NCBI RefSeq assembly: GCF_900497695.1
Contig: NZ_UIDD01000010.1
Coordinates: forward strand, 310,001 to 374,000
Direction: 5' to 3'
Origin: Pseudomonas wadenswilerensis
GTDB lineage: Bacteria; Pseudomonadota; Gammaproteobacteria; Pseudomonadales; Pseudomonadaceae
Length of the DNA stretch: 64,000 nucleotides
Under the pieces are notes generated by a model that was not told the origin of the DNA, did not search any database, and worked only from the letters and a program-made list of their open reading frames with translations. Of the stretch, positions 29,104-37,347 are shown piece after piece (position 1 is the first letter of the stretch; each line of letters starts with the position of its first letter). The translations under genes were made by a program, and so were the position numbers.

Positions 29104-29799
29104 CTAGAAAGGCCAAAGCGGGCTGATGAAGAACCGGTCGAGCCAACCCGGCTGGCTGGCATCGGCGAACGAGCCGGTACCCGAGTAGGTGATGCGTGCA
29201 TCGGCGACACGGGTTGAAGGCACGGTGTTGTCGGTGGCGATGTCATCGGCACGGATCATCCCGGCGATACGCACCAGCTCATCGCCGGTGTTGAGGGTCA
29301 GCCACTTCTCGCCGCGCACGGCAATGATGCCGTTGGGCAGCACGTCGGCAACGGTGACGGTGATCGAGCCGGTCAGGGTGTTGCCCTGGGCCGCCTTGCT
29401 GTCACCCTTGGTTGAGCGGTCGCCGCTGTAGCCGGCGCTGAGGCTGAGGTCGCCATCACCGAACGGGTTGTTGGTGGTCACGCTGCTGCCGAACAACGAG
29501 GTCAGGCCGAGTTCGGCCTTGCTGTTCTTGGCGATCTGCGAGTTGGCGTTCTTGCTCGCCTGGGTGCGCTCGTTGAGGGTGATGGTGATGATGTCACCGA
29601 CCCTGAAAGCCTTGCGATCGCTGTACAGGTTCTGGTCGAAACCGGCCTGGTAGATCGAGCCGTTGTTGGCCGCCGCCGGCAATGGCGTGCGCGGCAATAC
29701 CGGCGCGTAGTAGGGATCGTTGGGCTTGGGCGTCGGCGCGACGCAACCGGCCAGCAAGGCGATCCCACTCAGGGCTAGTATGCAAAACAAACGACTCAT
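29104..29799 (-). CDS. flgH: Flagellar L-ring lipoprotein FlgH
   Basis: FlgH forms the L-ring in the outer membrane. The start MSRLFCILAL at 29799 gives 231 residues and a clear lipoprotein signal with lipobox LLAGC, cleaved before Cys. A longer in-frame start would place 18 basic residues before the signal peptide and is rejected. The C-terminal signature (LVRIAGMIRADDIATDNTVPSTRVADARI) is conserved. It lies between flgG and flgI. Confidence 0.97.
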   Translation of the reverse strand: MSRLFCILALSGIALLAGCVAPTPKPNDPYYAPVLPRTPLPAAANNGSIYQAGFDQNLYSDRKAFRVGDIITITLNERTQASKNANSQIAKNSKAELGLTSLFGSSVTTNNPFGDGDLSLSAGYSGDRSTKGDSKAAQGNTLTGSITVTVADVLPNGIIAVRGEKWLTLNTGDELVRIAGMIRADDIATDNTVPSTRVADARITYSGTGSFADASQPGWLDRFFISPLWPF

Positions 29800-29853
29800 G
29801 ACTCTGACCTCACGGTGTAACAGGCGCCGTTCAAGCGACCTCGAAGACTTCAC

Positions 29854-30639
29854 TTACAGGTTCTGGGTAACGTACGAGAGCATCTGGTCAGCGGTGGAAA
29901 TGACCTTGGAGTTCATTTCGTAGGCACGCTGGGTGGTGATCATGTTGACCAGCTCTTCCACGGTGCTGACGTTGGAGTTCTCCAGGGTCTGCTGCTGTAC
30001 CACGCCAAAACCGTTGAGGCCCGGGGTACCGATTTGCGGCGCGCCGCTGGCGGCGGTCTCCAGGAACAGGTTGCTGCCCATGGCCTGCAGGCCGGCCGGG
30101 TTGATGAAGTCGGCGGTCTGGATGTTGCCGATGATCTGCGCCGCCGGGTTGCCGGCAGTGGTGATCGACACGGTGCCGTCCTGGCCGACGGTGAACGTCT
30201 GCGCGTCTGGCGGCACGACGATCGCGGGCTCCAGGGCAAAACCGTTGGCGGTGACGATCTGGCCATCGGAGTTCAGGTGGAAGGTACCGTCACGGCTGTA
30301 CGAAACAGTGCCATCAGGCTGCAGGATCTGGAAGAAACCACGACCGTTGACCGCCATGTCCAACGGGTTCTCGGTGGTCTGCAGGCTACCGGTACTGAAG
30401 TTCTTCTGGGTGCCGACGATGCGCACACCGGTACCCACTTGCAGGCCCGACGGCAGTTCGCTGTCCTGGGTCGACTGGGCACCTGGCTGACGCTTGATCT
30501 GATAGAGCAAGTCCTGGAACTCGGCGCGATCACGTTTGAAGCCGGTGGTCGAAACGTTGGCCAGGTTGTTGGAAATGGTGGTCAAGTTGGTGTCCTGGGC
30601 GGACAAACCGGTTTTACTGACCCAAAGAGCCGGAAGCAT
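29854..30639 (-). CDS. flgG: Flagellar distal rod protein FlgG
   Basis: FlgG builds the distal rod. The 261-residue length is the family standard. The N-terminus MLPALWVSKTGLSAQDTNL and the NNLANVSTTGFKRDRAEFQDL motif (residues 27-47) are characteristic. The C-terminus EELVNMITTQRAYEMNSKVI is the axial-protein tail. It is followed by flgH and preceded by flgF. Confidence 0.97.
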   Translation of the reverse strand: MLPALWVSKTGLSAQDTNLTTISNNLANVSTTGFKRDRAEFQDLLYQIKRQPGAQSTQDSELPSGLQVGTGVRIVGTQKNFSTGSLQTTENPLDMAVNGRGFFQILQPDGTVSYSRDGTFHLNSDGQIVTANGFALEPAIVVPPDAQTFTVGQDGTVSITTAGNPAAQIIGNIQTADFINPAGLQAMGSNLFLETAASGAPQIGTPGLNGFGVVQQQTLENSNVSTVEELVNMITTQRAYEMNSKVISTADQMLSYVTQNL

Positions 30640-30684
30640 GCTGTTCTCCTCGCGCGCCTGTTTTACGGCGCTACGTCTGTGTTA

Positions 30685-31431
30685 TTAGCCGATTTGCAAA
30701 ACACGAGCCATGGCTTCGTCGCCTTCCTTGGCCGTGGTCATCATCTTGATGTGCAATTCGAATTGACGGGACAGCGCCAGCACCGAGGTCATTTCCTCGA
30801 CCGCATTGACGTTGCTCGACTCCAGGAAACCGGAGACCACCTGGACGTTGGCATCGGCGACGGCAGGCTGGCCGTTCTTGGTGTGGATCAAGCCGTCCAG
30901 GCCCTTGGTCATGTTCTTCAGGTCCGGGTTGACCAGTTTGATCCGGTCGACCTCGGCCATGACCCGCGGGCCCTCGCCCATGGCGCGGATGCTGATGGTG
31001 CCGTCCTGGCCAACCTCGACCTTCTGCTCTGGCGGCACGGCAATCGGCCCGCCATTGCCCATCACCGGCATACCGTTGCCGGCCCGCAGCACACCCAGAC
31101 CGTCAATGTTCAGGCTGGCGGTGCGCACATAGGCTTCACTGCCATCCGGGGCCTGCACGGCGATGAAGCCGTCGCCGCCGATGGCGATGTCCAGGTCACG
31201 GCCGGTTTCCTGCATCGAGCCCGGGCTGAAATCAGTGGCCGGGCGCTCGGTCATGGCATAGGCCCGCGCCGGAAAGCTGTCACCGAATACCGGCATCGAG
31301 CGCGCCTGCTCCAGGTCACGCTGAAAACCGCTGGTGGAAATGTTCGCCAGGTTGTTGGCATGGGCCTTCTGCGCCAGCGCGTTCTGGCTGGCGCCGGTCA
31401 TGGCCACGTATAGCATCTTGTCCACAGTCAT
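30685..31431 (-). CDS. flgF: Flagellar proximal rod protein FlgF
   Basis: FlgF is a proximal rod component. The 248-residue sequence has the flg_bb_rod motif (AHANNLANISTSGFQRDLEQA) and an axial C-terminus (ALSRQFELHIKMMTTAKEGDE). It is the first gene of the flgFGHIJKL operon. A sigma54 promoter lies about 55 bases upstream, fitting FleR-dependent class III control in Pseudomonas. Confidence 0.96.
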   Translation of the reverse strand: MTVDKMLYVAMTGASQNALAQKAHANNLANISTSGFQRDLEQARSMPVFGDSFPARAYAMTERPATDFSPGSMQETGRDLDIAIGGDGFIAVQAPDGSEAYVRTASLNIDGLGVLRAGNGMPVMGNGGPIAVPPEQKVEVGQDGTISIRAMGEGPRVMAEVDRIKLVNPDLKNMTKGLDGLIHTKNGQPAVADANVQVVSGFLESSNVNAVEEMTSVLALSRQFELHIKMMTTAKEGDEAMARVLQIG

Positions 31432-31484
31432 CCTCCGCTGCGCTGGCGAACACTTGCCGTCCGCCGCTGCTTTGCAGAGCCTGA

Positions 31485-31500
31485 AGCAAGTTTCAAACCA
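31485..31500 (-). promoter_or_regulatory. Sigma54 promoter of flgFGHIJKL
   Basis: The minus strand reads TGGTTTGAAACTTGCT. GG and GC are separated by 10 bases and the -12 half TTGCT is canonical. Transcription should begin near 31474, about 43 bases before flgF. Confidence 0.75.
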
Positions 31501-31571
31501 ACTTTTGAAAAAGGCGGAAAACGCCCGAAAGACAAGGGGTTCAAGCGCGCGCGAGATCTCACGCAGAAGAT

Positions 31572-31612
31572 GCGCCGTCGAAAATACGGCGCCGGTTTGC
31601 CGCTAGCGGCAA
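31572..31612. repeat. Two hairpins downstream of the small secreted protein gene
   Basis: A perfect 16-base palindrome, TTGCCGCTAGCGGCAA (31597-31612), lies 2 bases beyond the stop of the small gene. It is followed by a second hairpin with arms GCGCCGT (31572-31578) and ACGGCGC (31586-31592). Neither has a T-run. Together they probably mark the end of the flgBCDE-side transcript. Confidence 0.5.
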
Positions 31613-31614
31613 GC

Positions 31615-31803
31615 TCAGTGGTCGCGGCAAGCCGCGTTATTGAACGGACCGGCAAAACGCTTCCAGCCCTCGCCCGGCGCAAACTGTGCGCACACCAGGC
31701 GCCCGGTGACCTGGCTTTCCCAGCGATACCAGGGCGCGGCATCAGCCCAGGCCTGGCTCATCAACAGCACGGCGAACAGCGCCATCAGCAATCGTTGCAA
31801 CAT
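31615..31803 (-). CDS. Small secreted protein between flgE and flgF, function unknown
   Basis: The 62-residue product starts MLQRLLMALFAVLLMSQAWA. This is a typical Sec signal peptide with a cleavage site after AWA, leaving a mature peptide of about 42 residues with two Cys (LVCAQF and AACRDH) that could form one disulphide. AGAGGT lies 7 bases before the ATG. The gene sits downstream of a hairpin after flgE and upstream of the flgF promoter. No known flagellar protein has this form. A periplasmic role is inferred from the signal peptide only. Confidence 0.7.
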   Translation of the reverse strand: MLQRLLMALFAVLLMSQAWADAAPWYRWESQVTGRLVCAQFAPGEGWKRFAGPFNNAACRDH

Positions 31804-31825
31804 GATCGATACCTCTGAAATGCAA

Positions 31826-31847
31826 GACCCCTTCCGAGAAAGGGGTC
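31826..31847 (-). terminator. Terminator-like hairpin after flgE
   Basis: GACCCCTT (31826-31833) and AAGGGGTC (31840-31847) enclose a 6-base loop. On the minus strand it is followed by TTGCATTT, a poor T-tract. It lies between flgE and the small secreted protein, which may depend on read-through. Confidence 0.55.
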
Positions 31848-31875
31848 CGCTCACACCGATTACCTCACACCCGCA

Positions 31876-33201
31876 TCAGGTCATCTGAATGATGGTCTGC
31901 ATGATGGTGCTCTGGGTCGAGATGGTCTTGGCGTTGGCCTGGTAGTTGCTCTGCGCCTTGATCAGCTCGACCAGCTCGTTGGTCAGGTTGACGTTGGAGT
32001 CTTCCAGCGAGTTGGAAGCGATAGCGCCCAGGGTGCCGGTCTTCGGCGCATCGATACCCGGAATACCCGACGCGTAGGTTTCGGTCCAGCGGGTGCCACC
32101 CATAGGTTGCAGGCCCTGCTCGTTGGCGAAGCTGGCGATGGCGACCTGGCCGATGGCGCGCGACTGCTGGTTGCTGAAGCTTGCGAACATCACGCCGCTG
32201 GAGTCGATGCTCAGGCTTGACAGAATCCCGGTAGCGTAACCGTCCTGGCTTTGCGACAGACGCGTGGTCGGGGTGTTGTACGAGGTGGTGTCGGTCATGT
32301 CGATGGCGATGCCGCCAGCGTTGGCGGCCGAACCGTTGCTACCCCAGACCGGAGGCTTGGCATTCGGATTGGTCACTTCGGCAGGGATCCAGCCGGTCAA
32401 CTTGAAGACCTTGTTGACCACCTCGTAACCCGAGCCCGCGGCACCGGCAGTCATGGTCTTGACGCTACCGTCGGAGTTGAACTCGATGGTGCCTTCCAGC
32501 GCCTTTGGTGGCTCTTCGGCCGGGTTCAGAGGGTTGCGGCCATCGATCAGGGTGTACGACTTCCAGGTATTGGTCCCGGTCTTGACGTAGTACTGATCCA
32601 TGACGTGCTCATTACCCTGGCTGTCGTAGATCTTGGTGGCGAAGGTCTTGTTCCAGCTGTTTTCGTCAGTCGGGCTGAAAGTGGTGGCCGCCGGGATGAT
32701 CTTGTCCGACGAGTTCAGGTTCAACCCCTGGTCGATCGAAGTGGTGCTCTTGGGCGCCAGCGCCGAGGTATCGATCTTCAGGTCGGTCAGCACGCCGTTG
32801 ATGATCTTGCCGTTTTCATCGACACCGTAGCCGCGCAGGCGCAGGCCGTCAGCAGTGACGACGTAGTTGTCCTTGTTGGTCTGGAAGGCACCGGCGCGGG
32901 TGTAGCTGAGCGAGCCGTTGTCGCTCAGCACGAAGAAGCCCTGACCCTGGATGCCCATATCCAGCACGTTGCCGGTGTTGTTGATTTCACCGTTCTTGAA
33001 CTGCTGCGATACCGCTGCCAGGCGCACACCGTTACCGATGTTGCTGGTGCCAACGCCCAGCTTGTTGGCCGAGTAGACGTCGGCGAATTCCGCGCGCGAC
33101 GATTTGAAACCGGTGGTGGCGACGTTGGCGATGTTGTTGCCGGTCACGTCCAGTTGCTTGTTGGCTGCATAGAGACCGCTAAGGCCGATATTGAATGACA
33201 T
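31876..33201 (-). CDS. flgE: Flagellar hook protein FlgE
   Basis: FlgE polymerises into the universal-joint hook on the FlgD cap. The 441-residue protein has the N-terminal MSFNIGLSGLYAANKQLDVT and NNIANVATTGFKSSRAEFADV motifs. It ends with the axial C-terminal helix (LVELIKAQSNYQANAKTIST). The middle holds the hook surface domains. It follows flgD by 30 bases in flgBCDE. Confidence 0.97.
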   Translation of the reverse strand: MSFNIGLSGLYAANKQLDVTGNNIANVATTGFKSSRAEFADVYSANKLGVGTSNIGNGVRLAAVSQQFKNGEINNTGNVLDMGIQGQGFFVLSDNGSLSYTRAGAFQTNKDNYVVTADGLRLRGYGVDENGKIINGVLTDLKIDTSALAPKSTTSIDQGLNLNSSDKIIPAATTFSPTDENSWNKTFATKIYDSQGNEHVMDQYYVKTGTNTWKSYTLIDGRNPLNPAEEPPKALEGTIEFNSDGSVKTMTAGAAGSGYEVVNKVFKLTGWIPAEVTNPNAKPPVWGSNGSAANAGGIAIDMTDTTSYNTPTTRLSQSQDGYATGILSSLSIDSSGVMFASFSNQQSRAIGQVAIASFANEQGLQPMGGTRWTETYASGIPGIDAPKTGTLGAIASNSLEDSNVNLTNELVELIKAQSNYQANAKTISTQSTIMQTIIQMT

Positions 33202-33231
33202 CTTTCACTCCTTGTGCCGCGTTAGCCGGCT

Positions 33232-33975
33232 CTATATACCGATGGTTTGGACTTTGGACAGGGCGATGCTGCCCAGGCCGGCAAGATTGAGCATCATCTC
33301 GCCGCCAGTCTGACTGATGGTGACGCTGCTGACGGTGGCCGGCAGCATGGTGTACATGTCCAGCTGCTTGCCATCGACGGTGGTCTTGGCGGCAAAGGTG
33401 TAGGTACCCGGATCGACCTTCTCGCCCTTGTCGTTGGTACCGTCCCAGACGAAAGAGGCATTGCCGGCCTTCTGCGCCCCCATGTCGATGGTCTTGACCA
33501 ACTTGCCATCCTTGTCGGTAATGGTGACGGTGGCATTGCTGACCGCCTGCGGAACCACCACCGAACCGTTGAGGCTCTTGGTGGTATCGACCACGGCCTT
33601 GTCGGTCTGGGCAACCACCGAGCGACCGACCAGCGACGAGGCCTGCAGTGCCTGCGAAGACTTGTAGTTGCCGGAAATCGCGGTCACCGACTCGTTCAGC
33701 GAGGTGATGCCTTCCAGGCTGCTGAACTGCGCCAACTGGGCCACGAACTCGCTGTTGTCCTGCGGATCGAGCGGGTTCTGGTGCTGCATCTGGGTCACCA
33801 GCAACTGCAGGAACGCGTCCTTGCCAAGCGCCTGCTTGTTGGCGCCGGTCTTGCTGTTGGTGGCCGAGGCGATACCGGCGGCACTGTTGGCACTGGTTTC
33901 GCTGTTCTTCTTGCCCGACGCCTTGATGACGTCGTTCAGGCTTACGCCGGCTGTTGGATCGTTAACGCTTGCCAT
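33232..33975 (-). CDS. flgD: Flagellar hook cap protein FlgD
   Basis: FlgD is the scaffold at the tip of the growing hook and is lost on completion. The 247-residue protein has the N-terminal export and cap motif (LGKDAFLQLLVTQMQHQNPLDPQDNSEFVAQLAQFSSLE) and a C-terminal Ig-like/tudor region (FVWDGTNDKGEKVDPGTYTF). It lies between flgC and flgE. Confidence 0.96.
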   Translation of the reverse strand: MASVNDPTAGVSLNDVIKASGKKNSETSANSAAGIASATNSKTGANKQALGKDAFLQLLVTQMQHQNPLDPQDNSEFVAQLAQFSSLEGITSLNESVTAISGNYKSSQALQASSLVGRSVVAQTDKAVVDTTKSLNGSVVVPQAVSNATVTITDKDGKLVKTIDMGAQKAGNASFVWDGTNDKGEKVDPGTYTFAAKTTVDGKQLDMYTMLPATVSSVTISQTGGEMMLNLAGLGSIALSKVQTIGI

Positions 33976-33990
33976 TGGCTTCGTCCCTTA

Positions 33991-34434
33991 TCACTGACCC
34001 AGGGTCAGGACCTTCTGCATCATGGTTTTGGCCGTGTTCATCAGCTCGGCATTGGTCTGGAACGAGCGGCTGGCGGAGATCATGTCAGCCATCTCTTCCA
34101 CCACGTTGACGTTCGGGTAGTAGACGTAGCCGTCCTTGTTCGCTGCCGGATGGTTCGGCTCGTAGCGCGCCTCGAGATTGCTCTGATCCTCGACCACGCC
34201 GAGCACCTGCACGCCTTGGCCGGCAGCATCCTGGTCCTGGAACAGCGACTGGCTGACACCGGCCTGGGCCTGCTGGAAGGTGGTGGCAAATACCGGGTGA
34301 CGGGCACGGTAGGTCTGGTCGATGCTCGACGAGACGGTCTCGGCGTTGGCGATGTTCGAAGCGACGGTGTTCAGACGCGTGGTCTGGGCGCTCATGCCGC
34401 TACCGGCAATGTTGAAGACACTGGCGAGGGACAT
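33991..34434 (-). CDS. flgC: Flagellar proximal rod protein FlgC
   Basis: FlgC is a proximal rod subunit. The 147-residue length is usual. The rod motif SASLNIAGSGMS-type start (MSLASVFNIAGSGMSAQTTR), SNIANAETV, and the tail VVEEMADMISASRSFQTNAEL are all present. flgB ends 3 bases upstream, indicating coupling. Confidence 0.96.
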   Translation of the reverse strand: MSLASVFNIAGSGMSAQTTRLNTVASNIANAETVSSSIDQTYRARHPVFATTFQQAQAGVSQSLFQDQDAAGQGVQVLGVVEDQSNLEARYEPNHPAANKDGYVYYPNVNVVEEMADMISASRSFQTNAELMNTAKTMMQKVLTLGQ

Positions 34435-34437
34435 GAC

Positions 34438-34845
34438 TTACTCTCCGCGCAGGGCCGATATCAGCCCTTTGAATTTACTGTTGAGCAGCGTGAAGCTGGC
34501 CTGGAAGCCCACGGCGTTTTCCGCGTAGCTCGACTGTTCGAGCTGGGCATCGACGGTGTTCTGATCGATCGACGGCTGCATCGGCGTGCGGTACTGCAAG
34601 GACTCGTCGCCCATGCTCAGGCCTTCGGCCTCGATGTGCCGGGCGTTGGTACGATCCAGCGCGAAATGACCCTTGCTGGTCTGCTCGGCCTGGGCCGCCA
34701 GAACCGAAGCGAAGTCCATGTCGCGCGCCTTGTAGTTGGGCGTATCGGCGTTGGCGATGTTGTTGGCCAGCACCTCGGCACGCTGGGCGCGAAAGCCCAA
34801 TGCCTTTTCGTGGATGCCGAGCGCTTTGTCGAAGCTGATGCTCAT
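34438..34845 (-). CDS. flgB: Flagellar proximal rod protein FlgB
   Basis: FlgB is a proximal rod subunit. The 135-residue protein carries NNIANADTPNYKARDMDF (residues 28-45), the FlgB signature. It is first in the flgBCDE operon, with a sigma54 promoter 41 bases upstream. In many pseudomonads cheR is directly upstream in the same direction. Here an opposite-strand autotransporter gene intervenes. Confidence 0.96.
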   Translation of the reverse strand: MSISFDKALGIHEKALGFRAQRAEVLANNIANADTPNYKARDMDFASVLAAQAEQTSKGHFALDRTNARHIEAEGLSMGDESLQYRTPMQPSIDQNTVDAQLEQSSYAENAVGFQASFTLLNSKFKGLISALRGE

Positions 34846-34885
34846 GTCGGGGAAACCTTCGAAGGTTTTTCGTTGACTGAGCTAG

Positions 34886-34901
34886 AGCAAGAGCCATGCC
34901 A
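34886..34901 (-). promoter_or_regulatory. Sigma54 promoter of flgBCDE
   Basis: The minus strand reads TGGCATGGCTCTTGCT, matching the RpoN consensus at all core positions with GG-N10-GC spacing. The start is expected near 34875, giving a 30-base leader. FleR is the expected activator. Confidence 0.85.
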
Positions 34902-34930
34902 AAAAACAAAACCCCGTAAATACGGGGCTT
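34902..34930 (-). terminator. Strong terminator upstream of flgB
   Basis: On the minus strand CCCCGTA (34921-34927) pairs with TACGGGG (34912-34918) around a 2-base centre, flanked by GC, and is followed by TTTTGTTTTTT. It ends where the flgB sigma54 promoter begins. It therefore blocks transcription entering flgB from the right. Confidence 0.85.
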
Positions 34931-35096
34931 TGAGGAGTTTGCCGGTGGCGGCAATGCCAGAAAAGCGGCAAAGGATTTCCGCCGGGTGTCAGCAAAGCGG
35001 CAATCGCTGGCACTGCGACACTAGCGAACCTTACCCAAGCACGAACCACTTGTTTAATATCGGCAGCACTGCAAACGCCTCTCAAGGAAGAAACGC

Positions 35097-37277
35097 GTGC
35101 CACGCTCACTGCTCAACCGATCCGTCCTGGCGCTGGCTGTCACCAGCGCCCTGCCCGCCCAGGCACAGACCCTAGCACTGGCGGAACAAGGCTTTACCGC
35201 GACCCGCCTGACCAGCACTGAAAACCTCGAGCTGACCGGTGCAGTCCATACGACAGGGCCCGGCATGACAGGCGTGAACCTGAGCGGCGGCAATCTCCAG
35301 GGCAACCTGATAAACCAGAGCAGCATCCAGGTTATCGGCCCTGACACAGTAGCCATGCGCCTGGCAGGCGATGGCAACGCGCCCCTGCAACTCGACAGAT
35401 TCATCAACCAGGGCACCCTGGACGCCAGCGGCGAGGGTGCAACCGGCCTACTGATCGATGGCGTAGCGTTTCATCAAGACAATCAGATCATCAACAATGG
35501 CACCATCCGCGCCACCCAGACCGCCATTGCAATAGTCGATGCAAGCGTCAACGTAGCAACGGACGACCCGGTCTGGGGCCCCGACCGGGACCGGCAACCC
35601 TTGACCCTCATCAACACCGGCAGCCTGTTTGCGACCGGCAATGCCATCGATGCGAGCGCAACGGATCGACAGGTCAATGTCACGCTGAATGATCAAAGCA
35701 GCGTGCGCGGCAACCTCAAAGGCCTGAGCAACATCCAGGTACTGGGTGATGTGCGCGTTGATGGCAGCCTCATCGAGGTCAACAAACCAGGACTCTTCGG
35801 AGCAAAGGGTTGGCTATCTGTCGGCTCGGGCTTTCTCGAGCGCACCGGCAACCTGCAACTGCAATCAGCCCATACCACCCTTGACGGCAACCTGGCCATC
35901 AACCAGGGCTCATCACTCAGTTTGACCCTGAGCAGCACTACCCGGCCGGATACCCCGATACTGGACGTCAGTGAAACCGCCGCCTTCGGCGCCAACAGCC
36001 AGATCAGCCTCACGGCCACCGGCAGCGACTTCAGCGCCCAGGGCAGCCGCTATATTCTGCTGCGCGCCGACCAGTTGAGCATTGCCAACAACACCCTGGA
36101 CGTTGTCAGCAGTTCCGCCCTGCTGAGCGTCGACAGTTACAGTTTCGACGAGCACAGCATCCAGGCAACGGTCACCGGCAAAGGCCAGGACGCGATCGAC
36201 CAGATGTTGCTGCGCCAAGGCGCCACCAGCAACACACGCGCAGCACTCAACGCTTTTACCAGCGACCGAGTGCTGGCAACTCTCGAGGCCAGCAACCCGT
36301 TACTGCAGGCATTCGCCAACAGCGACGAGCGCGAACTGGCCCAACTGGCCAGCCAACTGCCCCCAGAGATCAATGGCGGCGCCACCCAGGCAGCAATGAC
36401 CAGCCAGCGCCTGAACAGCGAGGCAGCCAACCGGCGCAGCGCTCAACTGCGCGAGCAGGACTCACAGCCATCCGGGCTATGGATACAAGGCCTGTACAAC
36501 GATGCCGCACAAAGCCGCCGTGACAGCATCCAGGGTTACAACGCCTACAGCCGAGGCATTGCCATTGGTGCCGACACCAGGATCAACGAGCAACTGACAG
36601 CCGGCCTGACCTACAGCTACATCACCACCACCTTGAACGGCAGCAATCGCAACGCCAGCGAAGTCGACAGCCAAGCTTTCACCCTGTACGGCGGCTTCAC
36701 CCAGGACAACTACTTTGTCGACGCCAGCCTGACCTATGGCCTGAACAGCAACCAGAGCAAGCGAGACATCGCCGGCAGCCGCGCCAAAGCCGATTACGAC
36801 AGCGACCTGCTGGGCTTGAACCTGACAGCTGGCTACACCTACCGCATTACTCCGCACGTGCTGGTCGAGCCGCGCCTGGCGGCCCGTTACAGCCTGGTCA
36901 CGCTCGACAGCTATCGCGAGAAAGGGTCCGCCGCGGCACTGAAGGTCGACGACCAACGATACGAAGCCATCGAACTGGGTGCCGGCCTGCGCGCCGCCAG
37001 CCGCCACGCAGTCGGCAGCGGAACACTCGAACCCCACGCCCGCCTGATGGCCTACCATGATTTCGCCGCTGACCAGGCACGCACCACATCCAGCTTCGCA
37101 CTGGGCAGCAGCACCTTTGCCAGTCATGGCGCAGCTGTCGCCCGGGACAGCTACGAAGCTGGCATCGGCGTTGACTACCACCTTGGCGCAGCCAGCCTGG
37201 GACTCGATTACGACTACTACGGCAAGTCCGGCTTCGACGCCAATTTGCTATCAGCCACCCTGCGCTATCAATTCTGA
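35097..37277 (+). CDS. Autotransporter outer-membrane protein
   Basis: This is a type Va autotransporter. The 726-residue precursor starts at GTG (AAGGAAG 6 bases upstream) with a Sec signal peptide (VLALAVTSALPAQAQ, cleavage after AQA). A passenger with repeated beta-helix-like strands (NLINQSSIQVIG, RFINQGTLDASGEGATGL, IINNGTIRATQTA) runs to about residue 430. The C-terminal beta-barrel (about 455-726) ends in the outer-membrane signature LSATLRYQF with terminal Phe. No protease triad is evident, so adhesion or surface display is the likeliest role. It is the only plus-strand gene in the flagellar block before flgA. A bidirectional terminator follows. Confidence 0.88.
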   Translation: MPRSLLNRSVLALAVTSALPAQAQTLALAEQGFTATRLTSTENLELTGAVHTTGPGMTGVNLSGGNLQGNLINQSSIQVIGPDTVAMRLAGDGNAPLQLDRFINQGTLDASGEGATGLLIDGVAFHQDNQIINNGTIRATQTAIAIVDASVNVATDDPVWGPDRDRQPLTLINTGSLFATGNAIDASATDRQVNVTLNDQSSVRGNLKGLSNIQVLGDVRVDGSLIEVNKPGLFGAKGWLSVGSGFLERTGNLQLQSAHTTLDGNLAINQGSSLSLTLSSTTRPDTPILDVSETAAFGANSQISLTATGSDFSAQGSRYILLRADQLSIANNTLDVVSSSALLSVDSYSFDEHSIQATVTGKGQDAIDQMLLRQGATSNTRAALNAFTSDRVLATLEASNPLLQAFANSDERELAQLASQLPPEINGGATQAAMTSQRLNSEAANRRSAQLREQDSQPSGLWIQGLYNDAAQSRRDSIQGYNAYSRGIAIGADTRINEQLTAGLTYSYITTTLNGSNRNASEVDSQAFTLYGGFTQDNYFVDASLTYGLNSNQSKRDIAGSRAKADYDSDLLGLNLTAGYTYRITPHVLVEPRLAARYSLVTLDSYREKGSAAALKVDDQRYEAIELGAGLRAASRHAVGSGTLEPHARLMAYHDFAADQARTTSSFALGSSTFASHGAAVARDSYEAGIGVDYHLGAASLGLDYDYYGKSGFDANLLSATLRYQF

Positions 37278-37292
37278 CCTGCAGACACAAAC

Positions 37293-37326
37293 AAGGCCGG
37301 CACCCAATGATGGCGATGCCGGCCTT
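37293..37326. terminator. Bidirectional terminator between the autotransporter gene and cheR
   Basis: AAGGCCGGCA (37293-37302) and TGCCGGCCTT (37317-37326) form a perfect 10-bp stem with a 14-base loop. It lies between two converging genes (stops at 37277 and 37348) and can serve both. The T-tracts are short. Confidence 0.75.
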
Positions 37327-37347
37327 GCTGCATGCATGAACCGTCGC

